37,645 bases of DNA from an uncultured SAR86 cluster bacterium (GCA_902541175.1 CACBPP010000008.1:1-37645), one strand, 5' to 3'; numbered from the stretch's first letter, positions 1 through 9,820 are shown. The notes: a model not told the origin generated them from the sequence alone. Translations and numbers: made by a program.

Positions 1-21
1 TTACTACAAATAACTAGTAAT

Positions 22-1368
22 TTACATTTTTTTTGCTAGGCCAATATATTTAGCTGGAGTTAAAGAAAGAAGTTTTTCTTTGGATTTATCTGATATATCT
101 AGTGAATTTACAAAGTTCATATATGAACTTTTATCTAGCTTTTTACCTCTTGATAAATTTTTTAATTGCTCATATGCATCATCAATACCTTCATAACGCA
201 TTACTGTTTGTACAGCTTCAGTTAAAACTTCCCAATTATTATCAAGCTCATTAAAAATAAAATCTTTATTTGGTGAAATTTTCTTTAATCCATCTTGTAA
301 AGAAGTTATTCCAATTTTCGTATAACCAAATGACATTCCAATATTTCTTAAAACAGTGCTATCTGATAGATCTCTTTGAAGTCTGGATTTGGGAAGCTTA
401 TTAATGAAATAATCATTTAAGGAGTTAGATATTCCAAAATTACCTTCTGCGTTTTCAAAATCTATTGGATTTAACTTATGAGGCATAGTCGATGAACCTA
501 CTTCATTCTTATTAAGTTTAAGTTTGAAAATTTCGTTTGAAATATATATCCACATATCCTGCGACATATCAATGCAGATATTGTTTGCTCTCGTCATTGT
601 TTGTAATAACTCAGCAATCCAATCATGAGGTTCTATCTGAGTTGTTACAGGATTTTGAGCAACATTGAATGTTTTAATAAATTTTTTTGTAAATATAATC
701 CAATTAATTCGACCCTCAGCAATATCAAAAGCATGATAGTTACCTACAGCTCCACTAAATTTTGCTAGTGGGACTATTGATTTTAATTTTTTAATCTCTC
801 TGTCAATTCTCGTTTGAAATACTTTTATTTCTTTACCCATTGTTGTGGGTGAAGCTGCCTGACCATGAGTTCGAGAGAGAAGTGGAATATTTGACCATTT
901 TGATGAAAGTTTTTTTAAATTTGAATTAAGATTTTTTAAATCTTTTTCATAAACCTTTAAACCATCATTAATCATAATTGCATATGACAAAGAATTAATA
1001 TCTTCACTTGTTAAACCGAAATGAATTAAATGGATATATTTATTTAAAACTTTATCCTTTTTAAAGAAATTTTTTATGTAGTACTCAACTGCTTTAACAT
1101 CATGATTTGTTACTTTTTCAATTTTTTTTATTTCTAAAACACTTTTATCATCAAAAGAATCACGAAATTTAATAATTTTATTTTTTGATTGATTTGATAA
1201 ATTAGAAAAATAATTAGGATATTTTTGACATAAATATAACAACCAATTAATTTCTATGAGAAATCTTGTCTTTAATAAACTATATTCAGAAAAAATACTT
1301 CTTACGTCTTCAATTTTAGAAAGGTATCTATTATCAAGTGGAGAAATATTATTATGATCGAATTTCAT
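22..1368 (-). CDS. purB: Adenylosuccinate lyase
   Basis: Cytosolic enzyme of purine synthesis that cleaves SAICAR to AICAR and adenylosuccinate to AMP, releasing fumarate in both reactions. The 448-residue product is close to the usual gammaproteobacterial length of about 456. The fumarase/aspartase superfamily signature GSSTMPHKLNP lies at residues 291-301 and contains the mobile-loop serine. The RTHGQAASPTT segment around residue 167 carries the expected catalytic histidine (H168). The gene lies 26 bp downstream of mnmA on the same strand, so the two are probably co-transcribed. In Escherichia coli hflD sits between mnmA and purB; it is absent here. The gene is complete, with its stop near the left edge of the window. 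Assignment is secure. Confidence 0.97.
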   Translation of the reverse strand: MKFDHNNISPLDNRYLSKIEDVRSIFSEYSLLKTRFLIEINWLLYLCQKYPNYFSNLSNQSKNKIIKFRDSFDDKSVLEIKKIEKVTNHDVKAVEYYIKNFFKKDKVLNKYIHLIHFGLTSEDINSLSYAIMINDGLKVYEKDLKNLNSNLKKLSSKWSNIPLLSRTHGQAASPTTMGKEIKVFQTRIDREIKKLKSIVPLAKFSGAVGNYHAFDIAEGRINWIIFTKKFIKTFNVAQNPVTTQIEPHDWIAELLQTMTRANNICIDMSQDMWIYISNEIFKLKLNKNEVGSSTMPHKLNPIDFENAEGNFGISNSLNDYFINKLPKSRLQRDLSDSTVLRNIGMSFGYTKIGITSLQDGLKKISPNKDFIFNELDNNWEVLTEAVQTVMRYEGIDDAYEQLKNLSRGKKLDKSSYMNFVNSLDISDKSKEKLLSLTPAKYIGLAKKM

Positions 1369-1394
1369 AGATTAATCTTAATTTGCTATGGCTA

Positions 1395-2498
1395 TTATGC
1401 GCTTTTAGAAATAATTCCTCCACCCAAACATATATTCTTATCATAAAAAACAGCAGATTGACCTGAAGCAACTCCTCTAATTGGCTCAGAAAATTCAACA
1501 TCAAAAATTTTATCTTTTATGGATATTTTACAATCTATGGGTGTATGTTGATGTCTAACTTGAACACTACAATTTTTTGGAAAAGAATGATCGATATTAT
1601 TAATCCAGGAAATGTTCTCACATTCTAAACGTTTACTAAAAAGTAACTCATTATTAATACCTTGACATACGAAGACTTCATTTTTATCGATATCTTTGTC
1701 AAAAACATACCAAGGTAGATCTTCTCTACCTCTGACACCACCAATATTTAAACCTTGTCTCTGCCCTTTGGTGAATAGGGTAGCACCATTATGAGTTCCA
1801 ACCTCAGTTCCAAACTCATCATAGATTATTCCTTTTTCTAATTTTATGAATCTACCTAAAAAATCTTTTAGATTTCTTTCACCAACAAAGCATATACCTA
1901 CCGAATCTTTTTTTGAAGATACTGGTAAATTTATTTTTTTAGCAATTTTTCTTACTTCTGTTTTAAGAAGATTCTCTAGTGGAAAGATGCATTTTTCAAA
2001 TTCTTTTTCTTTCACCTCATGCAGAAAATATGTTTGATCCTTTTCCAAGTCTTTTGATCTTACGAGTAGCTTCATACCATCAACATCATTTAGTGATGCA
2101 TAATGCCCTGTAGCTATATAATCAGCACCAATATTAAATGCATAATCAAGAAAGGACTTAAATTTAATTTCACGATTACATAAAATATCTGGATTGGGTG
2201 TTCTGCCTTTCTTATGTTCATTTAAAAACTCTTCAAATACTCTATCCCAATATTCATCTGAAAAGTTAGCTTTGTGTAGTGGAATGCCTAACATATCACA
2301 GACCTTTGAAGCATCTTCAAAATCAATTTCTGAGGTACAAACTTCACCAGGCTCGCTTTGCCAGTTTTGCATAAATAATCCGACCACTTTATATCCTTGC
2401 TCTTTTAATAAATAAGCCGATACAGATGAATCAACGCCACCTGACATTCCAACTACAATTGTTTTTTTACTATTATTCATATCTCTAAATGAATTCAT
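1395..2498 (-). CDS. mnmA: tRNA-specific 2-thiouridylase MnmA
   Basis: Installs the 2-thio group on the wobble uridine of tRNA-Lys, -Glu and -Gln, using ATP and a sulfur relay. The PP-loop SGGVDSS is at residues 19-25. Two cysteines lie where the family's catalytic pair is expected: C107 in DILCNRE and C203 in GICFVGERN. The 367-residue length is normal for the family. A second in-frame methionine at residue 7 (MNNSKKT) would put the start closer to the PP-loop and is an equally good choice. It is transcribed divergently from icd across a 72-bp gap and followed by purB, probably as one operon. Assignment is secure; only the start is uncertain. Confidence 0.96.
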   Translation of the reverse strand: MNSFRDMNNSKKTIVVGMSGGVDSSVSAYLLKEQGYKVVGLFMQNWQSEPGEVCTSEIDFEDASKVCDMLGIPLHKANFSDEYWDRVFEEFLNEHKKGRTPNPDILCNREIKFKSFLDYAFNIGADYIATGHYASLNDVDGMKLLVRSKDLEKDQTYFLHEVKEKEFEKCIFPLENLLKTEVRKIAKKINLPVSSKKDSVGICFVGERNLKDFLGRFIKLEKGIIYDEFGTEVGTHNGATLFTKGQRQGLNIGGVRGREDLPWYVFDKDIDKNEVFVCQGINNELLFSKRLECENISWINNIDHSFPKNCSVQVRHQHTPIDCKISIKDKIFDVEFSEPIRGVASGQSAVFYDKNICLGGGIISKSA

Positions 2499-2516
2499 AA
2501 ATTAATATTTTAGGAG

Positions 2517-2522
2517 TATAAT
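2517..2522 (+). promoter_or_regulatory. Candidate -10 box for icd-clpS-clpA
   Basis: A perfect TATAAT lies 48 bp before the icd start, in the 72-bp gap between divergent mnmA and icd. No good -35 hexamer is seen at the expected distance, so this is a suggestion based on one motif in AT-rich DNA. Confidence 0.35.
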
Positions 2523-2570
2523 TATCACCGATTTTAACTGCAAATGACGAATTAAGAGAGCTATTATTCT

Positions 2571-3824
2571 ATGCCTTACAAGAAAATAAAAGTCCCCAAA
2601 AAAGGCTCCAAAATTACCTTCGAGAATGGGAAGATTAACATCCCAGATAATCCAATTATTCCTTTCATTGAGGGTGATGGAATTGGTGTTGATATAACGC
2701 CACCAATGATAAATGTTGTTAATGAAGCTGTGAAAATTGCTTATAAAGATAAAAAGAAAATCGAATGGATGGAGGTATATTGTGGAGAGAAGGCTACTCA
2801 AATTTATTCAAAAGATACATGGTTACCTGATGAGACTATAGATGCATTAAAGGAATTTGTCGTAAGTATCAAAGGACCTTTAACAACTCCAGTAGGTGGT
2901 GGAATTAGGTCATTAAACGTTTCATTAAGACAAATTCTAGATTTATATGTATGTCTAAGACCAATTAGATATTTTAATGGCGTTCCTTCGCCAGTAAAAA
3001 GACCGCAAGACGTCGATATGGTTATATTTAGAGAAAATTCAGAAGATATATATTGTGGTGTAGAGTTTGAGGGAAATTCAAAAGAAGCAAAGAGTTTGAT
3101 TAAAACACTTAAAACAAGATTTGATGTCTCAAAAATTAGATTTGATGAAAACGTGGGTATAGGTGTTAAACCTATATCAAAAGATGGAACCTCCAGACTT
3201 GTAAAAAAAGCAATAGACTATGCAATTGATAATAATCGCTCGTCAGTAACGTTAGTTCATAAAGGTAATATTATGAAATATACCGAGGGTGCATTTAGAG
3301 ATTGGGGATATGAATTAGCAAAAAATGAATATGGTGGTATAGAAATTGATGAAGGTCCATGGCAAGAAATTGTTAATCCAAATAATGGTAAAAAAATTGT
3401 AATTAAAGACGTAATTTGTGATGCATTTTTACAACAGATTCTATTAAGACCTACGGAATATGATGTCATTGCAACAATGAATCTCAATGGTGACTATATA
3501 TCTGATGCTTTGGCCGCAATGGTGGGTGGAATTGGTATAGCTCCTGGAGCAAATATATCAGATGAATATGCAGTTTTTGAAGCAACACATGGTACGGCAC
3601 CTAAATATGCTGGACAAAATAGAGTTAACCCAGGAAGTCTTATTCTGTCTGCAGAGATGATGTTAAGACATATGGGTTGGATAGAAGCAGCAGATTTAAT
3701 TATGTCATCTATGGACAGAGCAATTGGTGCAAAAAAGGTAACCTATGATTTTGCAAGAATGATGAGTGATGCCGATCTTGTTTCTTCATCAGGATTTGCA
3801 GATGAGATGATTAAAAGAATGTAA
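2571..3824 (+). CDS. icd: Isocitrate dehydrogenase, NADP-type
   Basis: TCA-cycle enzyme converting isocitrate to 2-oxoglutarate and CO2. The 417 residues match the E. coli enzyme (416) almost end to end. The substrate-binding and phosphorylatable serine lies in [12 protein letters not shown] (S114 here, S113 in E. coli). The cofactor site reads [10 protein letters not shown] and TYDFARMM, keeping the Lys-Tyr and Tyr/Arg residues that specify NADP over NAD. The presence of the serine makes AceK-type regulation possible, but no aceK is in this window. The stop codon overlaps the clpS start by one base (TAATG), so icd, clpS and clpA probably form one transcript. Confidence 0.97.
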   Translation: MPYKKIKVPKKGSKITFENGKINIPDNPIIPFIEGDGIGVDITPPMINVVNEAVKIAYKDKKKIEWMEVYCGEKATQIYSKDTWLPDETIDALKEFVVSIKGPLTTPVGGGIRSLNVSLRQILDLYVCLRPIRYFNGVPSPVKRPQDVDMVIFRENSEDIYCGVEFEGNSKEAKSLIKTLKTRFDVSKIRFDENVGIGVKPISKDGTSRLVKKAIDYAIDNNRSSVTLVHKGNIMKYTEGAFRDWGYELAKNEYGGIEIDEGPWQEIVNPNNGKKIVIKDVICDAFLQQILLRPTEYDVIATMNLNGDYISDALAAMVGGIGIAPGANISDEYAVFEATHGTAPKYAGQNRVNPGSLILSAEMMLRHMGWIEAADLIMSSMDRAIGAKKVTYDFARMMSDADLVSSSGFADEMIKRM

Positions 3825-4168
3825 TGTTTAAGTTATCTCAGGATAATGACAATGACTCAACATCATCAGATCTTGGCGCGGTTGTTCTTGAAAAAGAACC
3901 TGAAGTCAAAGAACCGCCATCATATCAAGTTGTACTAATTAACGATGACTATACTCCTATGGAGTTTGTCGTTTTTGTTCTTCAAACTGTATTTGGACAT
4001 ACTCATCAAAAATCTACAGAAATAATGATGACAGTTCATACAAAAGGTAAGGGTGTTTGTGGTATATTCTCTAAAGAGATCGCTGAAATGATGTCATATG
4101 AAGTCAACACTATGGCTAAAGATCATGGACATCCTCTTTTGAGTGAAATAGAACCTTTAACAGATTAA
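3824..4168 (+). CDS. clpS: ClpS adaptor for ClpAP
   Basis: Adaptor that recognises N-degron residues and delivers substrates to ClpAP. After an acidic, probably disordered N-terminus of about 30 residues, the core shows the binding-pocket segment LINDDYTPMEFV and the helix with TVHTKGKGVCGIFSKEIAE, ending in the typical HPLL strand. The length of 114 is near the E. coli 106. It begins in the TAATG overlap with icd and is followed three bases later by clpA, the universal clpS-clpA pairing. Assignment is secure. Confidence 0.96.
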   Translation: MFKLSQDNDNDSTSSDLGAVVLEKEPEVKEPPSYQVVLINDDYTPMEFVVFVLQTVFGHTHQKSTEIMMTVHTKGKGVCGIFSKEIAEMMSYEVNTMAKDHGHPLLSEIEPLTD

Positions 4169-4171
4169 TAA

Positions 4172-6409
4172 ATGTTTAGTAAAGAATTAGAACTATCTAT
4201 AGCTGCATTATTTGATAAAGCTCATGAGGCTAACATTCAATATATCACTGTTGAACATCTATTATTAATGATAATGAGTGACTTTGACGTTAAAGAATTT
4301 TTTAAATCTAAAGAAATTAGTATTGACTCACTAAAAGATGATTTAAATAATCATTTAAATAAAAACGTTGTATCAAAAATTGACCAACAAAAACCTGTAC
4401 AACCAACATTAGGTTTTCAAAGGGTTCTTCAAAGAGCTGTATTTCATATCCAATCATCGGGCAAAGGAGTTGTTAAACCAATTAATATTCTAGTTGCTAT
4501 TTTTTCTGAAAAAGAATCACATTCTGTCTTTTTGCTTAACAAATATAAATTGAGCAGACTTGATGTTGTTACTTATTTATCTCATGGTCCTAAAACGTCA
4601 TCAGTAGATGACAAGACTGTTGAAAACAACCCATCGGATGAGAAAGAATTATCTTCTGAAAATGAATTTTTAATTAACCTTAATAATTTAGTGTCGAATA
4701 ATAAAATTGATAAAATTATTGGCAGAAAAAAAGAGATTGAAAGATTAGTTCAAATATTATCTAGAAGAAATAAAAATAATCCGTTACTAGTTGGTGAATC
4801 TGGTGTCGGAAAAACAGCTATTGCAGAGGGCTTGGCATATTTAATTTCAAAAAAAGAAGTACCATCAATAATGGAAAATACTATTGTATATTCATTAGAT
4901 ATTGCAGCCTTGATAGCTGGAACTAAGTATAGAGGTGATTTTGAAAAACGCTTAAAACAAGTTTTATCGTTTTTATCTAAACAAGATAATCCAATATTAT
5001 TTATTGACGAAATACATACTATTATTGGAGCGGGATCTGCTTCAGGTGGATCATTAGATGTGTCAAATTTACTTAAACCTGCACTAGGAAAGGGTGAAAT
5101 TAGATGTATTGGCTCAACAACTTTTCAAGAATACAGAGGAATATTTAATCAAAATCAGGCTCTGTCTAGAAGATTTCAAAAAATTGATGTTGTTGAACCC
5201 AATTTTGATGAATGTGAAGAAATTTTAAATGGAATTAAGGATGTTTATGAGGAATATCATGACGTTAAATATACTGATGAAGCCATCCAATCATCTATTG
5301 AACTTTCCTCAAAATATATAAATGATAGGTTCTTACCAGACAAAGCTATAGATGTAATTGATGAAACAGGCGCATTATTAAATATCAATAGAAAAAATGA
5401 TAAAACAATTAAAGTCTCAAAAAATGATATTGAAATGACTATATCAAAAATTACTAAAATACCTGAACAAACAATCACAACCAGTGATAAAAAAGATCTT
5501 AAGAATTTAGAAGAGAATTTAAAAAGAGTTATTTTTGGTCAAGATAAGGCAGTTGAAACATTATCTAATGCTATCAAATTATCTAGGGTAGGTCTTAGAG
5601 ATGAAAATAAGACTATTGGATCTTTTTTGTTTACAGGACCAACCGGAGTAGGTAAAACAGAAATATCAAAACAACTATCAGAAATACTTGGTATTGATCT
5701 TGTTAGATTTGATATGAGTGAATATATGGAAAGACATACTGTATCACGATTAATAGGAGCTCCTCCAGGTTATGTTGGATTTGATCAAGGTGGTCTTTTA
5801 ACTGAAGCAATAGTTAAATCACCTTATTGTGTTCTATTATTAGATGAAATTGAAAAAGCTCATCCAGATATTTTCAATATACTTCTTCAAGTAATGGATG
5901 CAGGCCAATTAACTGATAATAATGGTCGTAAATCAGATTTTAGAAATGTGATACTAATAATGACGACAAATATTGGAGCTGAACTTTTAAGTAAAAGAAA
6001 TATTGGTTTTGCGGAATCATCAAATGAATCTGACGCTATGAACTCACTTAAAAGATTATTTTCGCCTGAATTTAGAAATAGACTAGATGAAACAATACAG
6101 TTTAATTACTTAGATAAGAGTGTTATTTTGTCAATTGTAGACAAGTTTCTTACAAAACTTCAAGCGCAACTTGACAAAAGAAATGTTGAAATACAAGTCT
6201 CTAAAAAGGTTATCGAATGGATAGCTGATAATGGATATGACAAAGAAATGGGCGCAAGACCCATGGAGAGGTTTATATCTCAAAACATTAAAAAGCCTCT
6301 TGTAGATAAATTATTATTTGGAAATCTAAAAAGTGGTGGATTAATCAAATTAGATATTGAAAAGGGTAAGCTAAAATTTACTGATACTAAGACAAAGGTA
6401 AAAGCTTAA
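4172..6409 (+). CDS. clpA: ATP-dependent Clp protease ATPase subunit ClpA
   Basis: Hexameric AAA+ unfoldase that feeds substrates into the ClpP chamber. The order is: N-terminal double Clp repeat (about residues 1-145) that docks ClpS; first AAA module with Walker A GESGVGKT at about 208 and Walker B LFIDEIHT; second AAA module with Walker A GPTGVGKT at about 489 and Walker B LLLDEIEKAHPD; and a C-terminal ClpB-D2-small domain. The ClpP-docking tripeptide appears as IGF in RNIGFAES, where E. coli has IGL. The length of 745 is close to the E. coli 758. It is convergent with infA, with one base between the stop codons. Confidence 0.97.
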   Translation: MFSKELELSIAALFDKAHEANIQYITVEHLLLMIMSDFDVKEFFKSKEISIDSLKDDLNNHLNKNVVSKIDQQKPVQPTLGFQRVLQRAVFHIQSSGKGVVKPINILVAIFSEKESHSVFLLNKYKLSRLDVVTYLSHGPKTSSVDDKTVENNPSDEKELSSENEFLINLNNLVSNNKIDKIIGRKKEIERLVQILSRRNKNNPLLVGESGVGKTAIAEGLAYLISKKEVPSIMENTIVYSLDIAALIAGTKYRGDFEKRLKQVLSFLSKQDNPILFIDEIHTIIGAGSASGGSLDVSNLLKPALGKGEIRCIGSTTFQEYRGIFNQNQALSRRFQKIDVVEPNFDECEEILNGIKDVYEEYHDVKYTDEAIQSSIELSSKYINDRFLPDKAIDVIDETGALLNINRKNDKTIKVSKNDIEMTISKITKIPEQTITTSDKKDLKNLEENLKRVIFGQDKAVETLSNAIKLSRVGLRDENKTIGSFLFTGPTGVGKTEISKQLSEILGIDLVRFDMSEYMERHTVSRLIGAPPGYVGFDQGGLLTEAIVKSPYCVLLLDEIEKAHPDIFNILLQVMDAGQLTDNNGRKSDFRNVILIMTTNIGAELLSKRNIGFAESSNESDAMNSLKRLFSPEFRNRLDETIQFNYLDKSVILSIVDKFLTKLQAQLDKRNVEIQVSKKVIEWIADNGYDKEMGARPMERFISQNIKKPLVDKLLFGNLKSGGLIKLDIEKGKLKFTDTKTKVKA

Positions 6410-6410
6410 A

Positions 6411-6629
6411 TTATCTACCTCTAAAAGTTATTCTTCCAACAGTTAAATCATATGGTGTCATTTCAACTTTTACTTTGTCACCAGTAAGAATTCTAATATA
6501 GTGTTTTCTCATTTTTCCAGAAATATGAGCAGTGATGATATGACCATTTTCTAATTTGACTTTAAATTTAGTATTAGGAAGGGTTTCAATAACTTCTCCT
6601 TCAAATTCTAACTGATCTTCTTTCGACAT
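6411..6629 (-). CDS. infA: Translation initiation factor IF-1
   Basis: An S1/OB-fold protein of 72 residues that binds the ribosomal A site during initiation. The conserved core [20 protein letters not shown] and the end [11 protein letters not shown] match the E. coli protein nearly residue for residue, and the length is identical. Its placement next to clpA is the standard gammaproteobacterial arrangement. Assignment is secure. Confidence 0.98.
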   Translation of the reverse strand: MSKEDQLEFEGEVIETLPNTKFKVKLENGHIITAHISGKMRKHYIRILTGDKVKVEMTPYDLTVGRITFRGR

Positions 6630-6736
6630 GGTCGTATTCTACACTATTAGATTATGATGTTCTTACTTATTTAATATGTTTATTGTTTTAATACTTAAAT
6701 TTATAAAAATCTTTCAATTATATTAAAATCTATAAA

Positions 6737-7312
6737 GTGGATATTACTAAAAATAAAAATGTTGAACAAAGGCTAATTGAAGCGACAAAACAGTTAGTTT
6801 GTTCAACAGGTCCAAAAAAACTTTCAACCAGAGAGATAGCTAATTATGCCGGTGTAAATCATGCTCAGATCCATCATTATTTTGGTGGAAAAGCTAAATT
6901 GTTAGAAGAAACATATAAACAGCTTGCTATAGAACATGTAGAACAATTCAAGAATAAGAATATAAGTATTAATAATCTTGGAAGCCAGCCATTATCCTCT
7001 GGACTTATAAATAATTATTATCAGGCAATTATTAGAGCAGTTCTTGATGGTGAGTTAGATCTCGCAAAACTTCAAATAGAATCAAATTTATCAATGTCTA
7101 AGGAACTATTGTCTCAATTAGCTGCTTCTAAAAATTTAGATAAACCAACACCTGAGATGAAATCTGCTATTGCATTAGGCTTAGTTATTGAATTCGGCTT
7201 AGCTGCAATGGAAGACTATATTGAAGATTTATTAGATATGAATAAAGATGATAAAAAAATGTTTATGAAACTTTTTATTGAAGCAAGGCAAATTGGATTA
7301 AATAAAATTTAA
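6737..7312 (+). CDS. TetR-family transcriptional regulator
   Basis: A 191-residue regulator. The N-terminal helix-turn-helix spans about residues 30-55 (STREIANYAGV and HHYFGGKAKLL), a typical TetR recognition segment. The C-terminal ligand-binding helical part matches no subfamily that I recognise. The start is GTG, the only in-frame candidate that keeps the whole DNA-binding domain; no clear Shine-Dalgarno precedes it. The gene is alone on its strand and convergent, with a 4-bp gap, to the GST/VOC pair. Its targets are unknown. Neighbouring detoxification genes are plausible, but no matched operator was found in its own upstream region. Confidence 0.88.
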   Translation: MDITKNKNVEQRLIEATKQLVCSTGPKKLSTREIANYAGVNHAQIHHYFGGKAKLLEETYKQLAIEHVEQFKNKNISINNLGSQPLSSGLINNYYQAIIRAVLDGELDLAKLQIESNLSMSKELLSQLAASKNLDKPTPEMKSAIALGLVIEFGLAAMEDYIEDLLDMNKDDKKMFMKLFIEARQIGLNKI

Positions 7313-7316
7313 AAAG

Positions 7317-8174
7317 TTAAATTTTCTTATCGATTTCATCAAGAATAATATTTAGATACTTTGATCCTGTTTTTCCATAAAATTCATCTATTACATTAAG
7401 TTCTTTTTCAAAATAATAATTTAATATCCCCTGAGTATAACTATGCCTGTTCTTTAAACTCATCCAGTATTTTTTTATCTTAGGAGTTTTATTTGTATTT
7501 ATACAGTCCTCTAATTGGAGGTCTTTAAGTCTATTAAATAAACACATCATATTTATATCAACATGCGAAAATGTAGAGTAAAAAAATTCATTATTAGTAG
7601 ATAATAAATTTTCAAATTTTAATAATTCATCTACAAATTTTTGAATGCCTACCTTAGGAAGATTTTTTGTAAAATTAAAAAAATACATTGATATAAAAAT
7701 AATCTTACGATCTTGTCTTGGGTGCTTCAACAAAATCTTTAAAATAGATTTAAAAGGTAGTTTTTTTATCATAAATTGAATTAATGGAGCCGAAAATACA
7801 GGCATTATTGTTCCTAAAGTTGATGCAAATTTTGCACCTTCTGTAATAGTTGTATTTTTAATAATTGAATTTGTAGTCGAATCAATCACAGGGTAAAGAT
7901 CTATATTATTTTTGCCTTCAATATGATTCAGTCTTTTAATTATTTTTACACTATCAAAAACAATTTCATTATCTATAGAAATTGCAGGAACTGTAGCTAA
8001 TGGATTAATTGAGAGATAATTTTTATTTAAGTTTTCACCTTCAGGATATTGATCACAAAGTTTTATATGAGTTTCTTTAAACGAAATACCTTTTTCATAT
8101 AAGGCTACTCTCACCATTTGACTGCACAGTGACCAATTTGCATGGTAAAGAGTAATTTTTTTATCTAGCATCAA
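7317..8174 (-). CDS. Glutathione S-transferase-like protein
   Basis: The N-terminal thioredoxin-fold GST domain begins KITLYHANWSLCSQMVRVAL. A segment PLATVPAISID holds the cis-proline, and DSVKIIKRL is the region that contacts the glutathione gamma-glutamyl group. The all-helical C-terminal part is long (285 residues in total, against about 200-230 for common GSTs) and I recognise no subclass in it. The gene starts 5 bp after the frameshifted VOC dioxygenase gene on the same strand, so the two form an operon. Glutathione-dependent isomerases and transferases are frequent partners of ring-cleavage dioxygenases. Substrate is unknown. Confidence 0.82.
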   Translation of the reverse strand: MMLDKKITLYHANWSLCSQMVRVALYEKGISFKETHIKLCDQYPEGENLNKNYLSINPLATVPAISIDNEIVFDSVKIIKRLNHIEGKNNIDLYPVIDSTTNSIIKNTTITEGAKFASTLGTIMPVFSAPLIQFMIKKLPFKSILKILLKHPRQDRKIIFISMYFFNFTKNLPKVGIQKFVDELLKFENLLSTNNEFFYSTFSHVDINMMCLFNRLKDLQLEDCINTNKTPKIKKYWMSLKNRHSYTQGILNYYFEKELNVIDEFYGKTGSKYLNIILDEIDKKI

Positions 8175-8179
8175 AGGAA

Positions 8180-8867
8180 TTAGTCATTAAACTTTTTATT
8201 CATATTTTTGACAGCATCTAAACCTGACACTGGTTTTTTACCTGAGGGCACTGTATTACCTTTTTTTATTAATTCATTGAAAGGGGTCCCAGATTTAAAC
8301 ATTTCATACAAGATTTCAATATCCATATTTGTTCCTATAGGTTCGTCTTCAAAGTCAGGTGAAATATTATCCTTAAATTCATTAGGACCATTAAAATGTT
8401 CAAAGAATATTTCAACTAAATTACCATCAGGGTCTTGATAATATATTCCACTTATCCACCCATGATTAATTGTCCATAGGGGTATTAATCCTCTATCTTT
8501 AGCATCAAAGTAAAATTTAAACCATCTATCTATTGGATTTATTCTGTATGAAATATGATCAAGTCCTTCAATTGATGGTATTTTTTCTGTTCAAAAAAAT
8601 CTTAAATCTCATGACAAATCTTTCTAAAATAGATAATTCTTTTAATATGTCAGATGTATTAGCTATAGCTATTCTGTGGTGCTCATTGTCATATGCAAGA
8701 AAAGATATTAAATCACTCTGATATAAAGGCTCACATCCAAATAAGTTTGTATAAAAATTAACCATTTTTTTATAGTTAGTTGTCTTAAATGCAATGTGAT
8801 GAATATCATCTGGTGAATATTCAGATTGATAGTTCATATATAAATTCTTATTTAGTATTTTCTTCAT
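8180..8867 (-). pseudogene. VOC-family extradiol-dioxygenase-like gene with a frameshift
   Basis: Two reading frames together make one vicinal-oxygen-chelate protein. The first (8568-8867) begins before DDIHHIAFKTTNYKKMV, continues through HHRIAIANTSD and stops soon after NRKNTIN. The second, in the next frame, resumes as PSIEGLDHISYRIN, carries INHGWISGIYYQDPDGN and LVEIFFE, and ends at 8180. The two halves supply the family's metal-binding His and Glu segments, and the C-terminal EPIGTNMDIEILYEMF is typical of marine proteins annotated as biphenyl-2,3-diol dioxygenase-like. Adding one base to either the seven-T run or the six-A run near 8581-8600 (read on the minus strand) would restore a single frame. 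It may be a true frameshift, a phase-variable tract or a sequencing error. The start could also be ten codons later at MNYQSEY. Confidence 0.8.
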
Positions 8868-8911
8868 TATTTTTATTATACTAATGATTATTTTTATTTA
8901 TACTCAGTTTT

Positions 8912-9820
8912 ATGAAACTCATAACATTTACACTAAAAGATGCTCCAAGCATATATAGAATAGGAGCTGTAAAAAATGACAAGATAATAGACTTTTATTC
9001 ATCTAATTTACCAAATGACATGATTAACTTCATTAAACTTGGTGATGAAGGATTAAAACAAGCTTCACAAATGATTAATTTAAATAATGACTTATATTCA
9101 TTTGATGAGATAAATATAAAAGCTCCTATATCAGTGCCAAATAAAATATTGGCTGTTGGACTAAATTACAAAAAACATATAGACGAAGCAAAAGAAGTAA
9201 CAGAACATCATTCTGAAAATGTGGAACTTCAAGAACAATTCCCAACCATTTTTAATAAACAGAACTCATCCGTTAATGATCCATATGGTGATGTTCATAG
9301 ACCTAATGCATCTGATTGGTTGGACTATGAGGGCGAATTAGGAATCATAATCGGTAAAGAATGTAGACACGTGACATATGAAAATGCAAATAAATGTATT
9401 TATGGTTTTACTATTGTGAATGATTTTTCAGTTAGAGACTGGCAATTTAGAGGACCGCCTCATACATTGACAATGGGTAAGTCATGGGACACGCATTGTC
9501 CGTTTGGTCCATATATTGTTACATCGGATGAGATTGAAGATCCACATAATTTAGTTTTAAAGACATATGTAAATGATGAAGAAAGACAAAATTCAAATAC
9601 AAGTTTAATGATATATGATTGTTTTACCTTAATTGAATACTTATCAACAGCATTTACATTAATGCCAGGAGATTTAATTGCAACTGGAACACCAGAGGGT
9701 GTCGCATTGACAACAAAAGATTGGTTGAAACCTGGCGATAATGTAAAAGTAGAAATCGATAAACTTGGATTTATTCAAAATAATATTATTCAAGAACCGA
9801 ATAATACCTCTAAATGTTAA
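8912..9820 (+). CDS. Fumarylacetoacetate hydrolase-family protein
   Basis: The 302-residue protein has the FAH fold, whose members hydrolyse or decarboxylate beta-keto acids from aromatic degradation using a divalent metal. The metal-binding acidic residues sit in DYEGELGIIIG (D138, E140, E142), followed by IVNDFSVRDWQ and the late loop TGTPEGVAL. The N-terminal small domain is the usual one for this subgroup. It is transcribed divergently from the VOC gene across only 44 bp, suggesting shared control with a ring-cleavage-like module. The exact reaction (fumarylpyruvate, 5-carboxymethyl-type or another) cannot be read from the sequence. It is convergent with the sulfatase, with a 2-bp gap. 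Confidence 0.9.
   Translation: MKLITFTLKDAPSIYRIGAVKNDKIIDFYSSNLPNDMINFIKLGDEGLKQASQMINLNNDLYSFDEINIKAPISVPNKILAVGLNYKKHIDEAKEVTEHHSENVELQEQFPTIFNKQNSSVNDPYGDVHRPNASDWLDYEGELGIIIGKECRHVTYENANKCIYGFTIVNDFSVRDWQFRGPPHTLTMGKSWDTHCPFGPYIVTSDEIEDPHNLVLKTYVNDEERQNSNTSLMIYDCFTLIEYLSTAFTLMPGDLIATGTPEGVALTTKDWLKPGDNVKVEIDKLGFIQNNIIQEPNNTSKC

Noticed and set aside
2502-2801. Minus-strand open frame across the start of icd
   Set aside because: It is antisense to a highly conserved part of icd and resembles no protein.
8208-8721. Plus-strand open frames over the VOC region
   Set aside because: They have no recognisable protein character, and the opposite strand encodes conserved VOC sequence in both halves.
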